From an uncultured Bacteroidales bacterium (GTDB taxonomy: Bacteria > Bacteroidota > Bacteroidia > Bacteroidales > Paludibacteraceae), in contig CAIQOG010000212.1 of the NCBI GenBank assembly GCA_903873355.1, positions 1 through 18,235 on the forward strand: DNA of 18,235 nucleotides. The letters are read 5' to 3'. The notes under the pieces are model-generated. The model did no database searches, was not told where the DNA came from, and saw only the letters and a program-made list of their open reading frames with translations. The position numbers and the translations under genes were made by a program. Positions 8,105 to 16,249 of this stretch are shown piece by piece (position 1 is the stretch's first letter; every line of letters begins with the position of its first letter).

Positions 8105-9283
8105 TTACAATTTAATGTTAGTTCTAAAATGGTGCTTTAAAGAATACAGACAGCGTTCGATATGTGATTCACATTGCATAAAACTTATCAAGTTTAATGT
8201 TCTGTCTTTTGCCCAGTACTTTGGGAATTCTTTTGAGATAAATCCCGGCAACAAATTCTTTTTAAGCAACTTACGCAAAATATTATTCTGATATGGGCTA
8301 AAAATAGATATATAATCCATATAAGTTTTCTCCATAAATTCATTATGGTGTTCTTTCAACAAAACCGGATTTGCAATGATTGAATTTAATTCTTCAATCT
8401 TTTTAAAGAATTTTTCTTCTTCTTCTTTATTCATCAGCACAATTCCCGGTGAATCATTTCCCTGCATATAAGGAATTAGTTTAAAATTTATTTTATCAGC
8501 TGAGAGAGACAATGAAACCTGACACCCTTCGTTCCATATCCCGTTTCTTTTTTGAGCTGAGTCAAAACTAAAATTTCCAATTCCATAAAAAATGGGTTTC
8601 CCGTTATAGATTTCGTAACCACTGTAACAATGTTGGTGATGATTTATAACTGCATCCGCACCGGAATCAACAAAAAAACGATAATTCTTTTGCATTCTTG
8701 GAGTTGGTAATTGATAATGTTCAGAACCTCCATGAATAATGATCAGAACGAAATCCGCTTTCTTTTTTGCTTCTTTTATATGATAAAAATTTGATATTAA
8801 GTCTATTGGATTTGATCCACCATCCGATTCTGAAGCGATAGTAAATTCAGTTTCACAGATATTTATTATTGCTACTGTCTTATCCTTTATTTTCTTATAC
8901 AAGATTTTTTGTGCATCGGCCAGGTTTATTCCGCCTCCTACAAAATCAAAATTTGCTTCCTGCAAAGCATTCAATGTATCAGTAACACCCGGATTTCCAA
9001 AATCGGAGAAATGATTGTTTGCTAAAGTAACACAATCAAAACCGGCATAATTTAGAGCTTCTAAAACTTTTTTATTTTGTTTTAGATTAGGTCCACATTT
9101 ATCGATAGGAATAGCTTTAGAATCTGAAAGGATAGTACACTCAAGATTTACCAACGAGTAATCTGATTTACTAATTAATGATACCAGATCATCCCCAAAT
9201 ATTTTTTCATATTCATTAGAGTCAATTAATTCTGAGACTCTGGAATAGGGGCAAAAATCACCTGAAATTAATATGTTTACCAT
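8105..9283 (-). CDS. CapA family protein (PGA_cap-type metallophosphatase fold)
   Basis: A 392-residue protein with the metallophosphatase-like CapA core in its first ~260 residues: SGDFCP (D9), VNLECT (E48), TLANNHFSDFG (N89-N90-H91), IIIHGG (H184), NHHQHCYSGYE (H215, H216, H218) and YGIGNFSFDS. These are the metal-ligand positions of calcineurin-like enzymes in the family. The remaining ~130 residues are an uncharacterised helical tail. There is no signal peptide or membrane anchor, unlike Bacillus CapA, which is membrane-bound in the poly-gamma-glutamate synthase complex. No CapB or CapC ligase genes are seen. It directly follows the TupA-like ATP-grasp gene, which suggests a joint role in adding or trimming an amino-acid or phosphate-linked substituent; that is inference. 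Confidence 0.85.
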   Translation of the reverse strand: MVNILISGDFCPYSRVSELIDSNEYEKIFGDDLVSLISKSDYSLVNLECTILSDSKAIPIDKCGPNLKQNKKVLEALNYAGFDCVTLANNHFSDFGNPGVTDTLNALQEANFDFVGGGINLADAQKILYKKIKDKTVAIINICETEFTIASESDGGSNPIDLISNFYHIKEAKKKADFVLIIIHGGSEHYQLPTPRMQKNYRFFVDSGADAVINHHQHCYSGYEIYNGKPIFYGIGNFSFDSAQKRNGIWNEGCQVSLSLSADKINFKLIPYMQGNDSPGIVLMNKEEEEKFFKKIEELNSIIANPVLLKEHHNEFMEKTYMDYISIFSPYQNNILRKLLKKNLLPGFISKEFPKYWAKDRTLNLISFMQCESHIERCLYSLKHHFRTNIKL

Positions 9284-9336
9284 TGTTTTATCGTTAATTT
9301 ACAATTTGCTTCCCGACAGAAAATATTTTATAACTA

Positions 9337-10245
9337 TTATATTAAACCGGGCAATTTAATCCAACTTCCTAATTCATAGTCCCATGAATCAGGTGTGAAT
9401 TCTTCAGTTCCACCACCGGGATAAAAAGTTATCTCTCCAAAGTAGATTTTATTTAGAATGTCATAAAAATCTATTCTTACAAAAGGGGCACCTACTTTTT
9501 CTGCAATTTTTTCGGATAGTTCTACCATCTTATCATAATTGGGTGGTTTTGGTAATGAATCTTCGGTTTTATAATGCCTTTCGAAAGGTAGTTTTTCCCA
9601 ATTTTCATCAAAAAATGTTATCTTTAATCCATTACCCGAATATCTGTCGGTACATACAAATGAACATTTTACTTTATTATTAAAAACAAGAAATTTATAA
9701 TCTTCTAATTCTTCTCTACCACTATCAACCATATATTTTTCGGCCATAATTTTGCGCTTTACACCTTTGTATGCCCATTGTCTGTTTTGATATCTGTAAT
9801 AATCCTGCTTTACAGCCTTATTGAGTTTCTTCTTTGCAGCAGTATAATCGAATGTCTTTTTATCTTTACAAAGCACTGTACTTGCAGCATCGTGATTACA
9901 TTTCAGCACAAACTGGTCAGGAAGTTGATCAAAATCAATATCTTCAAACCGATCCCAGGCTCCATAAGTTGGTATAATGTATTCTTCTCCAATAATTCCG
10001 GCCACATAATCTTTAGCAGTATATTTATCTACCATTTTATGATATTCCGGATTCCGGTCGTACATTTTTAACCATTGAATCTTTTCATTAAAAGACAATG
10101 GATTCTTAAAATCCAGCTTTCTTCCAAAAACCTGTTTATACCTGAATTTTAAATACACTTTATCTGACAAACAGTAGTTTAGAAAAAAATCAGTAACGTA
10201 ATTTTTGGTATTTCTATACCATTTTTTGGGATGAATGAACTTCAT
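9337..10245 (-). CDS. TupA-like ATP-grasp protein
   Basis: A 302-residue protein resembling the TupA-like ATP-grasp family, named after the teichuronopeptide gene of alkaliphilic Bacillus. Landmarks: NPLSFNEKIQWLK (48-60), FVLKCNHDA (112-120, K115 as a likely ATP-phosphate contact), IMAEKYM (166-172, E169 as adenine-region residue), DYKFLVFN (182-189), FVRIDFYD (255-262) and EITFYPGGGTEEF (271-283), whose acidic residues would bind Mg-ATP. ATP-grasp ligases join a carboxylate to an amine or similar group through an acyl phosphate. A role in attaching an amino acid to a sugar is plausible, although many family members in polysaccharide loci are simply labelled glycosyltransferases. It starts at ATG 10245, 22 bases after the preceding gene. 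Confidence 0.8.
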   Translation of the reverse strand: MKFIHPKKWYRNTKNYVTDFFLNYCLSDKVYLKFRYKQVFGRKLDFKNPLSFNEKIQWLKMYDRNPEYHKMVDKYTAKDYVAGIIGEEYIIPTYGAWDRFEDIDFDQLPDQFVLKCNHDAASTVLCKDKKTFDYTAAKKKLNKAVKQDYYRYQNRQWAYKGVKRKIMAEKYMVDSGREELEDYKFLVFNNKVKCSFVCTDRYSGNGLKITFFDENWEKLPFERHYKTEDSLPKPPNYDKMVELSEKIAEKVGAPFVRIDFYDILNKIYFGEITFYPGGGTEEFTPDSWDYELGSWIKLPGLI

Positions 10246-10267
10246 AAATATATCAAAATAATGATTA

Positions 10268-11812
10268 TTACCGATTTAAAATCCGACTAATTCTCTCTTT
10301 ATACCACTTGATGCTTAAAATCTTTGTTTGAAAATATCTTCTGTAATTAAATTTCAGCCATACAGTTGGCACAAATATCTTACAGCGTTTACTTCCAAAA
10401 ATTGAAAAAACAAATTGTGTAGTATCTATAAAACCCATGTATTCAATCCAATACCAACGCTGCGTTAAAGCGTTGTAATCAATTGAATTTTCAGTTATTA
10501 CAGGTGTTGATTTATTCGTTTCAATACATTGTTTGAACATCGTATTAAATTGTTCAACTGTAAGCATACACTCATTCATTTCTTTTCCCTTTTGGACACG
10601 ATAATCCGCATTATCAATCAGTTTTTTTGCTTCAACTAATAATTTTTGCTCATCTGAAAAAGAAATCTGAATTGTATGATTATGACAAATCGCAGCCTCT
10701 GTTTCATCATCGGGTGTTCCAGGCAGGTAGAATTGAAGTATTGGTTTTGAATTTACTGCAGCTAATTGCGACATTAATGATCCGGAAGCCGGGCAGGTAC
10801 CCATAAATATATCGCAGTGTTTGAAAACTTCATCAATATCCGCTCTAAAACCGGTATATATAAACCGATCTTCAAAATTATTCTCAGTGATAAAATTATC
10901 AATAAATTCTTTTGTTCTGTTTGTATCGGCTTTGGTAGCAAACAGGATTATCGCTTTGTGATTTTGGTTTAAAATAGATTTAACCAGTCTCCAATAAGTA
11001 TTTTTAGTATCGATAGTTTTATAAAAATCGCCACCTGAGAAAATAACTACCTTGTCTTTTGTGACTTCGGGAAAGCCCTGAAATGGGTTTTTATCAACAA
11101 TTGGATAAAATGGCAAGTAAATCAACTGCTCTTTATTAAGACCTCTTTTTTCGAATGATACAGCGGCACCAAAAGATCTGAATTCAAATGAATAGTCAAT
11201 ACCCTTGCTCCCCAACCAAAAGGTTTGGTCAGCAAGGTTAATAATATACCTTGATATTTGCTTGTCTAAACTATATAAAACAGGTATACAAACTGAATTT
11301 GACGTTAAATGTAAAAGAACCTTAGATGGTTTAAAGGAGTAAATTTTAGCATAGATTTCCTCTAACCTTTTGATTCTGTTTGAATTTTGAGGAATAATTT
11401 CAATAGTTACATTTGGATAATTCTTAATCTTATCTAATGCAAAACCTAATTGAGAAGATGAAGAAAAATCTTTACCTGTAATATACAGAATTTCAAAATC
11501 ACAAGCGAGAAGAGCCTCAATATATTGCAAAGCCAATACAAATGTTCGACAATAATCGTCAAAAATAACCACCCTGTTTTTCACGGGGTTATATTTCTCT
11601 GATTTATCTGAAAATATACTAAATGAGATTTTCTGAAGCAAATCTTCAAGTTCAGCATCGGAATAAATCCAGTTAAACTGTTGAGCTAAGACAGCCGCTT
11701 TATCAATATAATCAAGAGACAGCTCTAAATTCCCTTTATAATACTCATCGATGGCAATTTTCTTAATTGCTTCGTAACTTCTGATTATTTCGTTAAGGCT
11801 AAGTCTAATCAT
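10268..11812 (-). CDS. GT-B-like glycosyltransferase with N-terminal helical region
   Basis: A 514-residue soluble protein without a clear named family. Residues 1-75 look helical and TPR-like ([17 protein letters not shown]). Residues ~80-240 form a Rossmann-like half ([11 protein letters not shown], then ILYITGKDF and VLLHLTSNS). Residues ~245-430 resemble the donor-binding half of GT-B enzymes: [10 protein letters not shown], an [10 protein letters not shown] strand, [30 protein letters not shown], and [11 protein letters not shown]. The layout recalls O-GlcNAc-transferase-like or capsular transferases with an N-terminal repeat region. The C-terminal ~80 residues are aromatic and basic. 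It starts at ATG 11812, overlapping the aminotransferase stop in an ATGA, so the two are translationally coupled. The function as a glycosyltransferase is inferred from fold-like features only. Confidence 0.6.
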   Translation of the reverse strand: MIRLSLNEIIRSYEAIKKIAIDEYYKGNLELSLDYIDKAAVLAQQFNWIYSDAELEDLLQKISFSIFSDKSEKYNPVKNRVVIFDDYCRTFVLALQYIEALLACDFEILYITGKDFSSSSQLGFALDKIKNYPNVTIEIIPQNSNRIKRLEEIYAKIYSFKPSKVLLHLTSNSVCIPVLYSLDKQISRYIINLADQTFWLGSKGIDYSFEFRSFGAAVSFEKRGLNKEQLIYLPFYPIVDKNPFQGFPEVTKDKVVIFSGGDFYKTIDTKNTYWRLVKSILNQNHKAIILFATKADTNRTKEFIDNFITENNFEDRFIYTGFRADIDEVFKHCDIFMGTCPASGSLMSQLAAVNSKPILQFYLPGTPDDETEAAICHNHTIQISFSDEQKLLVEAKKLIDNADYRVQKGKEMNECMLTVEQFNTMFKQCIETNKSTPVITENSIDYNALTQRWYWIEYMGFIDTTQFVFSIFGSKRCKIFVPTVWLKFNYRRYFQTKILSIKWYKERISRILNR

Positions 11813-12924
11813 CTAAATTTATTAATTACGTCAACAATGTATTTTAATTCTTCTTTCTCAAGTACCGGACTCATTGGCAAACTCAGTTCTTCTGCATGTA
11901 TTTGCTCTGTAACGGGGAATGAAAGATGATTAAATTCACTATAACATTCCTGTTTATGTGGGGGTATTGGATAATGAATAATGGTTTGAATATTGTTTTC
12001 AGTCAAATATTTTTGTAATTCATCCCGGCGTTTTGTTAGTATTGGGAACAAGTGAAATACATGAGCATCCCTATCATTCACTTTTGGTAAAACAATGTCA
12101 GGATGTTTTATATTTTTGATATAATAATCGGCGGCTTGTTTCCGTAATTCTGTATCCTCATCTAAATATTTCAGTTTTACATTTAAAATGGCCGCCTGTA
12201 TTTCATCTAACCGGCTATTACGACCTGTATATTTGAAAACATATTTCATAGTTGAGCCATAGTTGGCCAAAGCTCTTACCACCCTTGCCAGTTCATCATC
12301 GTTAGTGCTAACTGCACCACCATCACCAAATGCTCCCAAATTTTTCCCGGGATAAAAACTATGTCCTGATGCATCACCTAAATTGCCTGTTTTTTCACCT
12401 TTGAATAAGCATCCATGAGCCTGTGCATTATCTTCAATTAATTTCAAATTGTATTTTTTGCAGATCTCGCCAATTTTTTCAGTATAAGCACATTGACCGT
12501 AAAGATGAACAATCATAATGGCTTTGGTACGTGGAGTTATGGCTTTTTCAATTAAGCTATCGTCAATTTGCAGGGTATTGATGTCCGGTTCAACCAAAAC
12601 CGGTTTCAGATTATTCTCAGTAATAGCAAGAATAGAAGCAATATACGTATTTGCAGGAACAATCACTTCATCGCCTTCCTGCATTACACCCATTTCAATA
12701 TAAGCACGTAAAATCCAGATAAGCGCATCCAGCCCATTTGCTACTCCAATGCAATGTTTCGACCCAATGTATTCGGCATATTTCGCTTCAAAACTCTCAT
12801 TTTCTTTGCCCTGAAGATACCATCCGCTTTCAATAACACGGTTCACAGCCTGTTTAATCTCTGTATCGTATTTAGCTGTTATTTTTTGTAAATCTAAAAA
12901 TTTTATATTTGGCATACAATTCAT
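11809..12924 (-). CDS. fdtB: FdtB/QdtB-type sugar 3-aminotransferase
   Basis: A 371-residue DegT/DnrJ/EryC1 PLP enzyme, matching the ~370 residues of FdtB and QdtB. It converts dTDP-3-keto-6-deoxyhexose plus glutamate to the dTDP-3-amino sugar (Fuc3N or Qui3N). Visible landmarks are [18 protein letters not shown] (cofactor phosphate), IEDNAQAHG (D165 to the pyridine nitrogen), [17 protein letters not shown] (K194 as the Schiff-base lysine) and SRLDEIQAA. The [10 protein letters not shown] motif and the adjacent FdtA-type cupins distinguish it from WecE. It starts at ATG 12924, with ATG 12915 as alternative, three bases after the cupin stop. Whether the product is the galacto or gluco epimer depends on the ketoisomerase and cannot be read here. 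Confidence 0.87.
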   Translation of the reverse strand: MNCMPNIKFLDLQKITAKYDTEIKQAVNRVIESGWYLQGKENESFEAKYAEYIGSKHCIGVANGLDALIWILRAYIEMGVMQEGDEVIVPANTYIASILAITENNLKPVLVEPDINTLQIDDSLIEKAITPRTKAIMIVHLYGQCAYTEKIGEICKKYNLKLIEDNAQAHGCLFKGEKTGNLGDASGHSFYPGKNLGAFGDGGAVSTNDDELARVVRALANYGSTMKYVFKYTGRNSRLDEIQAAILNVKLKYLDEDTELRKQAADYYIKNIKHPDIVLPKVNDRDAHVFHLFPILTKRRDELQKYLTENNIQTIIHYPIPPHKQECYSEFNHLSFPVTEQIHAEELSLPMSPVLEKEELKYIVDVINKFR

Positions 12925-12927
12925 TTT

Positions 12928-13350
12928 TCAGTTATCATTTTTACGGAACTCCAGATACTCATCGTAATCCATCAAATAATCATCTTTATCATAGACTTCT
13001 GATGCCAATACCAAGCAAACTGATCCGGATGAAAAATCGTCAAGTGTTCGCCAGATACCAGGTTCAATTAGCAAACCCTGATAAGGTCGATTGAGATTAA
13101 AAGTCCGCTTTATATGACCGTCATCAAGTGTAACCGTAAAACTACCACTTAATGCTACTATTAGTTGTTTTAATTTTTTATGTGCATGTCCTCCACGAGA
13201 CACACCACCGGGGATATCATAAAGATAATAAATACGTTTAACATCAAAGGGGATAGTAACATCATTCTCCACCACACATATATCTCCCTTTCGTTTACTA
13301 TGATGCCTGTCCAGTTCGATAATGGTACAATCGTAGACGTTCTTTTTCAT
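12928..13350 (-). CDS. fdtA: FdtA/QdtA-type dTDP-sugar 3,4-ketoisomerase
   Basis: A 140-residue single-domain cupin (WxcM-like/FdtA family), the normal length. It should isomerise dTDP-4-keto-6-deoxyglucose to the 3-keto sugar used by the FdtB-type enzyme next door. The signature RGGHAHKKLKQLI is intact, with H55 and H57 in the HAH positions that act in catalysis in characterised FdtA/QdtA. The flanking YDIPGG, LSGSFTVTLDDG and PGIWRTLDDFS blocks are also present. Its ATG (13350) overlaps the stop of the other cupin gene in an ATGA, and its stop is three bases before the aminotransferase start, so all three are tightly coupled. Confidence 0.9.
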   Translation of the reverse strand: MKKNVYDCTIIELDRHHSKRKGDICVVENDVTIPFDVKRIYYLYDIPGGVSRGGHAHKKLKQLIVALSGSFTVTLDDGHIKRTFNLNRPYQGLLIEPGIWRTLDDFSSGSVCLVLASEVYDKDDYLMDYDEYLEFRKNDN

Positions 13351-13739
13351 TTCTTATATTTTAAGAATTCATAATAATCTCTGATAGAGTCATTTGGATC
13401 ATAAATTGTTGATGCAACAATCAGAGCAACAGAGTTTGTTGAGAAGTTATTTATCTCACGCCACGTTCCTTTGGATATTAAAACAGCGTTATAGGAGCGA
13501 TTAAGATTATGTGATGTCTTGTGTTTTCCATCGTCAACAACTACATCAAAACTTCCTGATAATGCAATGATAAGTTCCTGGGTTTCTTTGTAGGCAAGTC
13601 CACCTCTGACTTCTCCACCAGGAACATCGTAAATCCAGTGAACCCTTTTTATTTCAAAAGGAATCTGATTATTGTTCTCCAAAAAGGAAAGGTTACCTCT
13701 TTCATCCAAAAATTTTGGCAAATCAATTACTCTTAACAT
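13347..13739 (-). CDS. FdtA-like cupin paralogue lacking the HAH histidines
   Basis: A 130-residue cupin clearly related to the following gene: IYDVPGGEVRGG, LIIALSGSFDVVVDDG and GTWREINNFSTNS line up one for one. At the catalytic site the HAH motif reads LAY (L48, A49, Y50), so both histidines are missing while the scaffold is kept. It may be an inactive partner forming a heterodimer with the active copy, an isomerase of altered stereospecificity, or a binding protein. Tandem FdtA-like cupins are, as far as I recall, not rare in Bacteroidota glycan loci. It starts at ATG 13739, three bases after the Wzt stop, and its TGA overlaps the start of the active paralogue. Confidence 0.85.
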   Translation of the reverse strand: MLRVIDLPKFLDERGNLSFLENNNQIPFEIKRVHWIYDVPGGEVRGGLAYKETQELIIALSGSFDVVVDDGKHKTSHNLNRSYNAVLISKGTWREINNFSTNSVALIVASTIYDPNDSIRDYYEFLKYKK

Positions 13740-13742
13740 ATG

Positions 13743-15014
13743 CTATAACATTCTATGTTTAAAATTCAAATTTGGTCTTACCAGGCCGGGTTTACGTCCA
13801 AGTACAATCATGCTATTTCCTTCATTACTTTCCTCAACTTCAAACATATAAGTCAGATTTCCCCATAAAATATGAGCTTCATTTTCACCAAACCATACTT
13901 TAAAATAATATCTGCCGGAATTTAGTAAACCTGCCGGAATTTTGAAGGACACTTCCTGTTCACCAACCTGTGAATCTTTGTTTGGAGAAAAATTCATCCA
14001 ACGATGAAAGACCACAATATCGTCCATAGTTCTTAATTCAAAAGTTACATCTATCATCAAATTGGGACGATAATTGAAAAATTTAAGAATTACTCCTATT
14101 TCAGTTTCCAGATTGAGGACTCTGCCTTCAAGCGGTTTGACTTCCATAGAACGAATCCGGATACTGTCATTTCCGGGAGCTGTACTTAAATCTTCGTAAT
14201 ATAATTCTTTCGTCTCACCATAATTGATTCCGGTATAATAATCAACTGCATCGTTTATGCCTCCAACAAAATCAAGCATTCCATTTTTCAGTACTATCCC
14301 TGTTTTACACAAGTTTTTTACTGCTGCCATGTTATGACTTACAAACAACACAGTTCTACCCTCACCTTTACTTACATCCTGCATTTTACCGATGGCTTTT
14401 TTCTGGAATTCAGCATCTCCAACAGCCAACACCTCGTCCACAACCAGAATTTCAGGTTCCAGGTGAGCGGCAATTGCAAAACCTAACCGAACCATCATTC
14501 CACTGGAATAACGTTTAGCCGGAGTATCTAAATAACGTTCAACACCTGAAAATTCAACAATTTCATCTAATTTCCGGGTGATTTCAGATTTAGTCATTCC
14601 CATGATTGAACCGTTCATGTATATATTTTCACGTCCGGTCATTTCCGGATGGAAACCTGTTCCAACTTCAAGTAATGAGGCAATTCGTCCACGAGCTTTA
14701 ATAGTACCGGTAGTTGGAGCTGTTACTTTCGAAAGAATCTTAAGAAGAGTGGATTTCCCCGCTCCGTTCTTTCCAATTATACCTAATACATCACCTTGTT
14801 GAATTTCAAAGTCAATATCTTTTAAAGCCCATACATAATCACTTTCACCTTTCGTGGCGCGATCGTTTACTTCACCAATTTTAAGATATGGATCTTCTTT
14901 CCCGAGTAAATTTACGGTATACCATCGTTTAAAATCATGACTTAGAGTTTGAGTAGAAACAAGACCAAGGCGGTATTGCTTTGAGATATTTTCGAATTTT
15001 ATTGCTGTCGGCAT
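13743..15014 (-). CDS. wzt: Wzt-type polysaccharide ABC exporter, ATPase subunit
   Basis: A 423-residue ATPase that powers export of lipid-linked polysaccharide across the inner membrane with a Wzm permease. The nucleotide-binding domain fills about residues 1-250: Walker A GKNGAGKS (81-88), signature RYSSGMMVRLGFA (168-180), Walker B EILVVDEVLAVGD (188-200) and H-loop SHNMA (H227). The extra ~160 residues after 260 form a Wzt C-terminal beta-sandwich-like domain, ending in a FKIPAGLLNSGRYYFKVWF block. In known systems such a domain binds the modified non-reducing end of the chain, linking export to termination. No wzm is in the window; the neighbouring membrane genes are too long and lack its pattern. 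It starts at ATG 15014, after the largest gap between genes of the operon, which holds a promoter-like box. Confidence 0.93.
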   Translation of the reverse strand: MPTAIKFENISKQYRLGLVSTQTLSHDFKRWYTVNLLGKEDPYLKIGEVNDRATKGESDYVWALKDIDFEIQQGDVLGIIGKNGAGKSTLLKILSKVTAPTTGTIKARGRIASLLEVGTGFHPEMTGRENIYMNGSIMGMTKSEITRKLDEIVEFSGVERYLDTPAKRYSSGMMVRLGFAIAAHLEPEILVVDEVLAVGDAEFQKKAIGKMQDVSKGEGRTVLFVSHNMAAVKNLCKTGIVLKNGMLDFVGGINDAVDYYTGINYGETKELYYEDLSTAPGNDSIRIRSMEVKPLEGRVLNLETEIGVILKFFNYRPNLMIDVTFELRTMDDIVVFHRWMNFSPNKDSQVGEQEVSFKIPAGLLNSGRYYFKVWFGENEAHILWGNLTYMFEVEESNEGNSMIVLGRKPGLVRPNLNFKHRML

Positions 15015-15047
15015 AAAAATATATTAAAAATTTAGTGATTAATATGA

Positions 15048-15055
15048 CAAAGATA
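15048..15055 (-). promoter_or_regulatory. Candidate internal promoter -7 box before wzt
   Basis: The minus strand reads TATCTTTG at 15055-15048, identical to the -7 box of the tRNA-Gly promoter. It lies in the 74-base gap between the membrane-protein gene and wzt, with initiation expected near 15041 and a leader of about 26 nt. No TTTG lies 19-21 nt upstream, so only half of the consensus is met. Confidence 0.45.
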
Positions 15056-15088
15056 ATTGTTTTTCTTAATTCTGATATATTTTGCTTA

Positions 15089-16246
15089 CTAATAATAACT
15101 CCCGGTTACTAATATCCTTACAAAATAGATTATTCCCATTAATGTGTGTATGCCAAATAACGCAAGTAAAACTATATTTTTCACGGATTTTCTTTCAGTT
15201 TTAAGGTCTTTCAAGAGGGCAAGTAATGCAACAAAAAAGCAAAGCCATGTTGTTATTACTATTTGCCAGTAAAAGTTTCCATGGGAGGCTCTTGGCCCTG
15301 ATTCAGAGATAAAAAAGAATATCAATACCGATACAACAAAAGACAAGAATGTATACCAAAACAACTGATTTTGAATCAGTTTCCGGAAATTAATAATTGT
15401 GTATATCAGCGGGAACAATAATGAGAAAAACATTGAAATCGGGATATTTATCATATCTTCCCGAAGTTCAGGATTTCGGTAAAATGGCATAAAAACCACT
15501 GATGATGTATCTTTAATTACCTGAGTGTTTATCTTGTAAATTATAATGAATTGACCGATAAGCAAAATTCCACCCAGAAAAACAGGAAAAATACCAAGCC
15601 AGAATTCTTTTTTTAATTTATATTTATACAACAACATTAGCGGATAAACACATATAAATACAAAAAAGTAACTTGGTTTGATAATAAGATTTAACGCAAT
15701 CAAAAGAAAAATCCAATAGTTTCTTTTGCCATCGAACTCCTGTAACTGTCTGAATGACAATTCGAACAGAAGCAAAGCAACAGGGAATAAGAACAGCAAA
15801 GTGGAATTATGCCATATATTAGGTGTATATGTGCCAATATACATATAATAATCGCCCAGAAAATAACCAGGAACAGGTATAACAAAAACAAAAAGCATAC
15901 TAATAGCTGCTACAACTGCAAGCCAATCCATTCGCTTATCGTCCAGAGCATTTTCAATTTTATTTAGGGTGAGGTAATAGCGGTAAGTTCCTGCCATAGC
16001 CAATAAGCCACAAAGTGTCATCTCGGTTGCTTTAACACCAGCCGTAAAAAAAGAAAAAACATTCACCAACAAATATACCAAAAAGTTACCTGTATAAGGA
16101 ATTTTACCAACACACATGTCTCTTGCAAATTTTGCATGATCATGCATATCATTATAATCGGCCGGAATTACTTTTAGCAGCATATAAAACCCTGCAAAAA
16201 GAAAAAGAAATAAAACAGGAAGTATGTACTTGTTTTTGCTTTTCAT
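15089..16246 (-). CDS. Multi-pass membrane protein, GT-C-like
   Basis: A 385-residue integral membrane protein with about ten hydrophobic segments, the first at residues 8-27. The first extracytoplasmic loop has an acidic/histidine cluster (DYNDMHDHAKFARDM, 30-44), the place where GT-C glycosyltransferases carry their catalytic acidic residue. A second conserved-looking loop, YIGTYTPNIWHNST, lies near residues 137-150. Positive loops (KYKLKKEF, KDLKTERKS) suggest cytoplasmic turns. The likely job is transfer of a sugar from a polyprenyl-phosphate donor in the periplasm, but a polymerase-like role cannot be excluded. It is not Wzm: it is too long and has too many segments. It starts at ATG 16246, three bases after the aminotransferase stop. 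Confidence 0.6.
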   Translation of the reverse strand: MKSKNKYILPVLFLFLFAGFYMLLKVIPADYNDMHDHAKFARDMCVGKIPYTGNFLVYLLVNVFSFFTAGVKATEMTLCGLLAMAGTYRYYLTLNKIENALDDKRMDWLAVVAAISMLFVFVIPVPGYFLGDYYMYIGTYTPNIWHNSTLLFLFPVALLLFELSFRQLQEFDGKRNYWIFLLIALNLIIKPSYFFVFICVYPLMLLYKYKLKKEFWLGIFPVFLGGILLIGQFIIIYKINTQVIKDTSSVVFMPFYRNPELREDMINIPISMFFSLLFPLIYTIINFRKLIQNQLFWYTFLSFVVSVLIFFFISESGPRASHGNFYWQIVITTWLCFFVALLALLKDLKTERKSVKNIVLLALFGIHTLMGIIYFVRILVTGSYY

Positions 16247-16249
16247 TCT

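Noticed and set aside
15089..16246. Wzm permease or Wzx flippase
   Set aside because: At 385 residues with about ten segments it is too long for Wzm (about 260 residues, six segments), and it lacks flippase-like features. The acidic first loop fits GT-C better.
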